Shown here: one piece after another, positions 14,250-18,753 of the stretch
How positions within the stretch are numbered: position 1 is the first letter of the stretch
Layout: each line of letters starts with the position of its first letter
From: SAR324 cluster bacterium
GTDB lineage: Bacteria; Bdellovibrionota; UBA2361; JAAZON01
Length of the DNA stretch: 18,753 nucleotides
Direction of reading: 5' to 3'
NCBI GenBank assembly: GCA_012797725.1
Contig: JAAZON010000632.1
Span: forward strand, 1-18,753
Translations under genes and position numbers: made by a program
Notes under the pieces: generated by a model
Databases searched by the model: none
What the model was told of the DNA's origin: nothing
What the model saw: only the letters and a program-made list of their open reading frames with translations

Positions 14250-15065
14250 ATGTATGCACTAAAAAATGTTACCGATTCTGTAAAAGATTTCCTGCTGAAA
14301 GCCAAAGAAGTGGCTAACGAGATATTGGTCAACTTGGGTGAAACTAAGGAAGATGTATTAATTCCCCGCACAGATAATGTGTTTGCAGATGAAAGTCGAA
14401 AAGGGAAAATATATATCCTTTCAAATGGGAATCTTCTTTTGACAAATGGTGACAATGATTTGTTTGTTCTTGAGCCTGGAGATGTGATTGGAATCCCTGA
14501 ACACTTCGGGGTGTCATTAGGTAGAATACGCTCGGAATTTGCTGTTCATGCGAAAGAATTTGATGCAGGAGCCTTCTTTGGTTGCATGGATAAAACACCA
14601 GAGATGCAAAACCTTTTTAGCCAGTTTTTTATCTACAACTATCTTGCGATGATAAATATCGCAGTGTCTGCCATGCAGGGGGAAAAGGTGTTTTCTCCAT
14701 CTGTAAGATCCTATGAATCGGGGCAAACCATCATTTCTCAGGGAAGTCCCGGTAGTGATGTATATACACTACTAGAAGGTGGCCATGCAGATGTCATGGT
14801 AAATGGGGTAAAGGTTGGTGATATTAAGGAAGATCAGCTTTTTGGACTTTTCGCCGCACTGACTGACACGCCACGGACTGCTTCGGTAATTGCGTCAAAG
14901 CCAAGCCTTGCAGTAGTGGTGTCAAAGGAGGACTTCCTAGAGCTAATCCAACACATGCCACACCTGGCCTTGCAGGCTTTGACGGATCTGGCGCATACAG
15001 TTACAGACTTAAACACTCGGGTGGTAAGTCTTTCAAAAGATATTATCACAAAAGAGGTGATCTAG
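14250..15065 (+). CDS. Cyclic nucleotide-binding-fold (CNBD) protein without DNA-binding domain
   Basis: Of the 271 residues, about 150-260 form a CNBD-type beta-roll: SYESGQTIISQGSPGSDVYTLLEG, VNGVKVGDI, and the pocket segment QLFGLFAALTDTPRTASV. The usual pocket Glu is replaced by Leu200, while the phosphate-binding Arg is kept (Arg209), so cyclic nucleotide binding may be lost or changed. Residues 35-110 look like a second, degenerate roll (GKIYILSNGNLLL, FVLEPGDVIGIPEHFG). No helix-turn-helix follows, so it is not a Crp-type transcription factor. A strong ribosome site, GAGGGAG, lies before the ATG. It starts 61 bases after the Rieske gene and may share the suf transcript, or be independent. 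Its signal and partner are unknown. Confidence 0.75.
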   Translation: MYALKNVTDSVKDFLLKAKEVANEILVNLGETKEDVLIPRTDNVFADESRKGKIYILSNGNLLLTNGDNDLFVLEPGDVIGIPEHFGVSLGRIRSEFAVHAKEFDAGAFFGCMDKTPEMQNLFSQFFIYNYLAMINIAVSAMQGEKVFSPSVRSYESGQTIISQGSPGSDVYTLLEGGHADVMVNGVKVGDIKEDQLFGLFAALTDTPRTASVIASKPSLAVVVSKEDFLELIQHMPHLALQALTDLAHTVTDLNTRVVSLSKDIITKEVI

Positions 15066-15419
15066 CATTGCCATCGCGGGAACGCAGTCCGGCGCCAAGA
15101 AGGGCAGGACATATAGCTCCTGCAAATACCCATTAACTTAGTTGAATAAGCCCCTGAAAAGATTCAGGTTAACATCTGGCTAACAAAAAAATCGAGAAGC
15201 TGACAAAAAATAGGGCAAGTGGAGGAAACTTTTTCTGCATTTCATCGATTACTGTTTAGCGCTGTGCAATTAAAAATCTGTTCATTTGAGCAATTGATAA
15301 ATATAGAGTGTTCAATAACAGTGAATTTGCTGGTGCTTTCGGTGCTTGGCATAGAACGTAATAAGTGACACGAAAGTTCTTAAGAGTGACCGCATGCGAG
15401 GAAGGAATAATAGACTTTG
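15066..15419. other. Gene-free 354-bp stretch upstream of the sigma factor
   Basis: A perfect 6-bp hairpin (CCTGAA at 15153-15158, TTCAGG at 15163-15168, loop AAGA) lies about 90 bases after the CNBD gene. It has no T-run, so it is a poor terminator. TTCATT and TATAGA near 15281-15305 could be promoter boxes but the match is weak. AGGAAGGA about 13 bases before the sigma-factor ATG is a long-spaced ribosome site. No protein-like frame is seen. This is where the promoter of the T3S operon should lie. Confidence 0.35.
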
Positions 15420-16133
15420 ATGGATGATGTAAGAAAGACAAAGAGAGATGCTTTGGTTCTTGAGTATCAGGGTTTCGTGCGCCAGGTTGTAGGCTCGCTT
15501 ATCAAAAAGATGAGTTTGCCATCATCAATGTTCGATGAATATATTGCAGCTGGATATTTAGGCCTTGTTGAAGCCGCGGAGCGTTTTGACTTCAATCAGG
15601 GGAAGGCTTTCAAAAACTACGCATATCTCAGAATTCGAGGCGCAATAATCGATAGTTTAAGACGAAGCGCAGATATCCCAGGTTATATCTATAGTCGTTA
15701 TGTAAAGGCCATGAAAGCTGCGCGGGAACTTCGTGAGGAGCTCTATGAACAAGAATCTCGAAAGACTGGTAAAGAGAATCCTGATGAAGGTCTGGCAACT
15801 ATACTTGAGTATTTGAGCTTGAGCGCTCTTTCTTTTCGAATCAGCCAACGTGACATGCATTTTGATTTGTCTTCCTTGGAAGACCGAAATGCGAGTCCAG
15901 CTAAGCTCTTGGAAAGGAAAGAAGAGTTGAAGATGCTGGGTGAATTGATAGATTCTCTGCCCGAAAAAGAAAGAGAGGTAATTACCTATTACTATTTTGA
16001 AGAGAGGTCTTTTGCGGATATAGCACGAGAGGATGGTGAGATGTCCAGATCCTGGGTTACGAGGTTGCACACCCGAGGCCTTAGGATGTTGAGGGATAAG
16101 TATCAGGAAGCTTATGAAAGGCAAGCTAATTAA
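15420..16133 (+). CDS. fliA: Sigma-28 family (FliA-type) RNA polymerase sigma factor
   Basis: 237 residues with the FliA layout. Region 2 (about 10-80) contains VRQVVGSLIKKMSLPSSMFD, YLGLVEAAERFDFNQG and AYLRIRGAIIDSLRR; region 3 (about 85-150) begins DIPGYIYSR; region 4 (about 175-232) carries LPEKEREVITYYYFEERSF and a helix-turn-helix in ADIAREDGEMSRSWVTRLHT. In flagellated bacteria FliA drives late flagellar genes; chlamydiae also use a sigma-28 without flagella. Here its 3' end overlaps the start of the T3S gene sctJ by 20 bases, pointing to a role with the secretion system. The ATG at 15420 is preferred over the adjoining TTG at 15417. No anti-sigma factor is seen next to it, and a dedicated T3S role is inferred from position only. 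Confidence 0.92.
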   Translation: MDDVRKTKRDALVLEYQGFVRQVVGSLIKKMSLPSSMFDEYIAAGYLGLVEAAERFDFNQGKAFKNYAYLRIRGAIIDSLRRSADIPGYIYSRYVKAMKAARELREELYEQESRKTGKENPDEGLATILEYLSLSALSFRISQRDMHFDLSSLEDRNASPAKLLERKEELKMLGELIDSLPEKEREVITYYYFEERSFADIAREDGEMSRSWVTRLHTRGLRMLRDKYQEAYERQAN

Positions 16134-16881
16134 GAATTTATTTTTATTTAGCTTTGTGTCATTGATAGGATGCAAGGAAGACATTATTCATAATTTGTCC
16201 GAAGTTTCCGCAAACAAACTTGTAAGTCGTCTTAATCAGGGCCAGATACTTGCGGAGAAAAAGAAGCAAGCTGATGGCAAATGGTCTGTTTCAGTTAAGG
16301 AGACTGATGCATTAACAGCGCTGCAGTTTCTGGACAAAGGTCGCTTTCTTCGAGAAGAAAATGAAACTAGTCATGCTAAAGCAAGTGTCATGAGTCCCCG
16401 GGAGGAGCAGCGTTTTAGTTTTGAAAGGTCATTGAGCCGTGAGATAGAAACCACACTAACGGGTATTGATGGGGTATTGTATGCTCGTGTGCACCTTAAT
16501 TTGCCTCAGCAAGACCCCCTCTTTGCTAACAGAAGTCGCGATAATCAAAGCTCAGCTAGTGTTTTCTTACTTGTGGATCGTCAATTTGCTCAACAAAAGG
16601 AAGAAATTGCCGGTCTGGTCAGTGGGGCATCGGGAATTGAGGCCGCAACAATCTCTGTGTTGTTAAGCAAACGCAGTCTGCAGAATGCGCAAGAGGGGAT
16701 TGAGGCCAATTTGCACCCAACTCATTCAGGAGAATCGACTCTAACTTTAGGAGGCATTCGAGATCTGGCAGGAAAGAATGAAGCGACCCTAATTGTAGTA
16801 GCTTGGATTCTGATTTGTGGGGGTATTTTGGGGACGTTTTATTATTTCAGGAGACTTCATAGAAGTGTGGCGAGATGCTAG
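16114..16881 (+). CDS. sctJ: Type III secretion inner-membrane ring lipoprotein SctJ (YscJ/FliF family)
   Basis: SctJ forms the inner ring of the T3S basal body on the periplasmic side of the inner membrane. The 255 residues begin with a lipoprotein signal ending LIGC, so Cys20 should be acylated. Ring-building motif 1 follows (about 25-75, with SANKLVSRLNQGQILAEKK), then the second ring domain with FERSLSREIETTLTGIDGV, ARVHLNLPQQ, SVFLLVDRQF and SGASGIEAATISVLLSKR, all typical of YscJ. A transmembrane helix (about 225-244) and basic tail end the protein. At this size and with a lipobox it is SctJ rather than the much larger flagellar FliF. It overlaps the sigma gene by 20 bases and sctQ by 7, so the three are translationally coupled. 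Confidence 0.93.
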   Translation: MKGKLIKNLFLFSFVSLIGCKEDIIHNLSEVSANKLVSRLNQGQILAEKKKQADGKWSVSVKETDALTALQFLDKGRFLREENETSHAKASVMSPREEQRFSFERSLSREIETTLTGIDGVLYARVHLNLPQQDPLFANRSRDNQSSASVFLLVDRQFAQQKEEIAGLVSGASGIEAATISVLLSKRSLQNAQEGIEANLHPTHSGESTLTLGGIRDLAGKNEATLIVVAWILICGGILGTFYYFRRLHRSVARC

Positions 16882-17753
16882 TTGAAATTGCCAGCCCTGA
16901 TGTAAATGAAAAGGATAGTGTGTACTCGATCTCCGAGGAAGTAGCCTCAGTTCTTTTGCAATCAATTATGGGAGCTAAGGTACTGGCGATTCATAACGGC
17001 GCGCCGGATGTCTTCTCGATGAGGCAGTCTTCTTTTATATGTGGGATAGAAGGTAATGGATCGCTGTATCTAAAAGGAGCAAGTCTTCCGCCAACGAGAG
17101 AAATGAAGAGACGGATGATGGATCTGCCACAGATGCTAATAAGATTACATGAGGCTAAACCACGAGATCTTTCATCGCCTGTAACCCAAGAAGACTTTCT
17201 GTGTTTTTTTCAGAATGTGGAGAGAAAGACATGGGATAGGTTAGGCATATGCACCATCGCAGCCAGTCCTCATTGCAATCTGAGGCGTCTTGCGCGCATT
17301 AGCGGGGGCGTTTCAGGATCCATGCTGCAGATCATGAGAATAAAAGCAAAGATCCTCCTTCCGCTCAATGAAGAACAAAAAAAGAGCCTGTCCCAAGGGA
17401 ATGAAGTACAAATCAATTCACAACATGCTGGCTACGCTTTGCAGCATGGGAACTCAAAAGTAATAGGCTTTCTCTTGTCGAGAGGGGAGTCTTTCTGTTT
17501 TATTGTGTGTGGGGAGAAATGTGACATGAATGAGAATGATTTAAGGCTTCAAGCGTCTTTGAATCTTGGATCCCTTGAGATGTCGTTGAATGATTTCATG
17601 AGACTTCGAAAGGGGGCGATTCTCAAGTTCAAAAAACCAGAAAACTTTGCTGCGGTCTTAAGTCTGGAAGCTAATGATTGGGCTAAAGTCGATGTTCAAG
17701 TGGAGGATGAAGAAATCAAGCTCGTCGTGAAGGAAATTGCTGGAGCTTTTTGA
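16875..17753 (+). CDS. sctQ: Type III secretion C-ring/sorting-platform protein SctQ (SpoA domains)
   Basis: SctQ makes the cytoplasmic sorting platform below the T3S export gate and is related to flagellar FliM/FliN. The C-terminal SpoA domain is clear, from about 225 to 290: LGSLEMSLNDFMRLRKGAIL, then AAVLSLEANDWAKVDVQV and KLVVKEI. The stretch at about 165-215 (ILLPLNEEQKKSLSQGNEVQ, GFLLSRGESFCFIVCGE) probably is the first, more divergent SpoA copy. The N-terminal half is poorly conserved, as is usual in this family. The ATG lies within the end of sctJ (ATGCTAG overlap). At 292 residues the size fits SctQ. No sctR, sctS, sctT or ATPase gene follows, so the system must be split over several loci. 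The name is less certain than for sctJ. Confidence 0.8.
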   Translation: MLVEIASPDVNEKDSVYSISEEVASVLLQSIMGAKVLAIHNGAPDVFSMRQSSFICGIEGNGSLYLKGASLPPTREMKRRMMDLPQMLIRLHEAKPRDLSSPVTQEDFLCFFQNVERKTWDRLGICTIAASPHCNLRRLARISGGVSGSMLQIMRIKAKILLPLNEEQKKSLSQGNEVQINSQHAGYALQHGNSKVIGFLLSRGESFCFIVCGEKCDMNENDLRLQASLNLGSLEMSLNDFMRLRKGAILKFKKPENFAAVLSLEANDWAKVDVQVEDEEIKLVVKEIAGAF

Positions 17754-17871
17754 GTCACAGCGTACAAGGGCTTATGTGCAAGATTACGGTATTGAACAGA
17801 AAATCAAAGAGGAAGGCATGAGGCTCTTCGAGCAGGTTTCCATATGCAGAACTTTGATTATTGTTTTGTAG
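17737..17871 (+). CDS. Possible 44-codon small protein overlapping the end of sctQ
   Basis: A frame one step ahead of sctQ opens after a TGA at 17728 and can begin at TTG 17737 with AGGAAA right before it. It reads on past the sctQ stop to TAG 17869-17871, overlapping the last bases of the convergent gene. The peptide is hydrophilic and helix-like (ELFESQRTRAYVQDYGIEQK, then EEGMRLFEQV) and ends in a short hydrophobic patch. It may be a genuine small T3S-operon product, the start of a gene cut by rearrangement, or chance. I do not recognise it. Confidence 0.25.
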   Translation: MLELFESQRTRAYVQDYGIEQKIKEEGMRLFEQVSICRTLIIVL

Positions 17872-18753
17872 AGGCAAGTTCTTCAGCTAATTTCTTTATA
17901 CCTTGCAAATCAAGTTTCCCACTTCCAAGCACGGGAATGTTCTGAACAAGAAAGAAATCCTCACTCCGAGGGATCCAAAGATTTGGAAGCCCTGAATCAG
18001 CCAGCATTTTTACAAGAGATTTTGAATCTAATTCCTTGGTATGTAAGACAATTAAACGCTCACCTTTGCGGTCATCCGCGATAGAGCTCACAACACATAT
18101 GGCTTCAATCTCGTCCAGCACTTTCTGAATTGCATCTTCGACAGCTCCATGAGGTACCATTTCCCCGGCTATTTTACTGAAGCGAGCCAATCTGTCATGT
18201 AAAGTAACAAATCCGTCCTTATCAAGTGTTGCTAAGTCTCCTGTTGAATACCAACCATCCCAGACAACCTCCGCAGTTTTTTCTGGCATCTTGAGGTAGC
18301 CATTCATGACGTTAGGTCCTTTAACAAGAAGCAAACCCATGATCCCAGGGGCTAACTCTTCTCTGCTTTCTGGATTCACCACCTTGACAGCGACGCCTGG
18401 AATCGGATGCCCGACGGTACCAGGTTTATTGCCAATCTGATCCCGAGTCGCTTCTCTTATGTCAGGAAGATTAATCATTGCTACAGGTGAGAGTTCGCTG
18501 CAACCATAGCCCTCAAGAGGTGTAAAACCGAAGGCCTCGTTGAAAGCTTTTGCCACGCGGGTACGAAGTTTCTCTGCACCGGCTATAGCAAGACGAATTG
18601 AGGCGAAGTTCTCACGAGGAATTCTTCTCAGGTAGTTCATAAAAAATGTTGGTGTGCCAAGAAGAATTGTCCCTTTTTCCTTTTTTACAAGCTCTACTAT
18701 TGTCTCGGCTTCCAGAGGACTAAAATGATAGAGGGCTTTCAACCCGCCAATCA
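17858..18753 (-). CDS. aas: AMP-binding acyl-ACP/acyl-CoA synthetase, Aas-like (5' part missing)
   Basis: This is the C-terminal part (about 298 residues in view) of an adenylate-forming enzyme that runs beyond the right edge; the frame is open to the border. It shows GTPTFFMNYLRRIP, AIAGAEKLR, EGYGCSELSPV (the motif that binds the acyl/AMP intermediate), GWYSTGDLATLDKDGFVTLHDR with the hinge Asp, and a small C-terminal domain ending near PVLGSGKLDLQGI, whose Lys fits the catalytic Lys of the family. GAEKLR and the plain end fit Aas-type acyl-ACP synthetases used to recycle lysophospholipids or activate free fatty acids. Whether an acyltransferase domain precedes it, as in E. coli Aas, cannot be seen. 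It is convergent with the T3S operon. Confidence 0.85.
   Translation of the reverse strand, partial: IGGLKALYHFSPLEAETIVELVKKEKGTILLGTPTFFMNYLRRIPRENFASIRLAIAGAEKLRTRVAKAFNEAFGFTPLEGYGCSELSPVAMINLPDIREATRDQIGNKPGTVGHPIPGVAVKVVNPESREELAPGIMGLLLVKGPNVMNGYLKMPEKTAEVVWDGWYSTGDLATLDKDGFVTLHDRLARFSKIAGEMVPHGAVEDAIQKVLDEIEAICVVSSIADDRKGERLIVLHTKELDSKSLVKMLADSGLPNLWIPRSEDFFLVQNIPVLGSGKLDLQGIKKLAEELASTKQ

Noticed and set aside
15657..16184. 175-codon frame antisense to the sigma factor
   Set aside because: Lies wholly opposite the sigma-28 gene and the sctJ start, both clearly real; the composition is that of a shadow frame.

Overview
The window suggests a Gram-negative bacterium of moderate GC. The evidence is a lipoprotein of a type III secretion (T3S) basal body, a T3S C-ring protein, a phosphatidylserine decarboxylase, an acyl-ACP synthetase/acyltransferase-type enzyme, a secreted FKBP and a SUF Fe-S assembly block. 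The lineage cannot be fixed from the sequence. A delta-proteobacterial/Bdellovibrio-like or a PVC (Chlamydiae-like) organism would both fit. TGA works as an ordinary stop codon (it ends dprA, sufC and sctQ).

Left part (1-4370), accessory or recombinogenic. A fragment of an unknown minus-strand gene is followed by dprA (DNA uptake/recombination). Next comes a repeat-laden stretch in which the 5' end of tRNA-His and its 5' flank are duplicated and palindromic elements sit beside the tRNA fragments. Then come a complete tRNA-His and a perfect 19-bp inverted repeat. The AbiE type IV toxin-antitoxin pair is on the minus strand, with an inverted repeat in its promoter. The rest is a short-gene zone with a GIY-YIG protein carrying a palindromic insertion and the remains of another gene. 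A 10-nt copy of the tRNA-His 3' end lies just beyond the AbiE genes, so the AbiE block may be a small tRNA-associated island.

Middle part (4368-11646), mostly envelope and housekeeping. Two membrane-anchored SGNH/GDSL-type proteins flank a secreted FKBP peptidyl-prolyl isomerase. An unknown 130-residue protein, phosphatidylserine decarboxylase, peptide release factor 3 and a TPR protein follow.

Right part (11650-18753). A suf cluster (sufC, sufD, a Rieske-type ferredoxin) stands behind a plausible sigma-70 promoter and is followed by a cyclic-nucleotide-binding-fold protein. After about 350 bp without genes there is a tight three-gene operon with overlapping ends: a sigma-28 (FliA-type) factor, the T3S inner-ring lipoprotein SctJ and the C-ring protein SctQ. 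This ties an alternative sigma factor to a dispersed T3S system. A 44-codon frame of unknown status overlaps the end of sctQ. A truncated AMP-binding acyl-ACP/acyl-CoA synthetase (Aas-type) runs in from the right edge on the minus strand.
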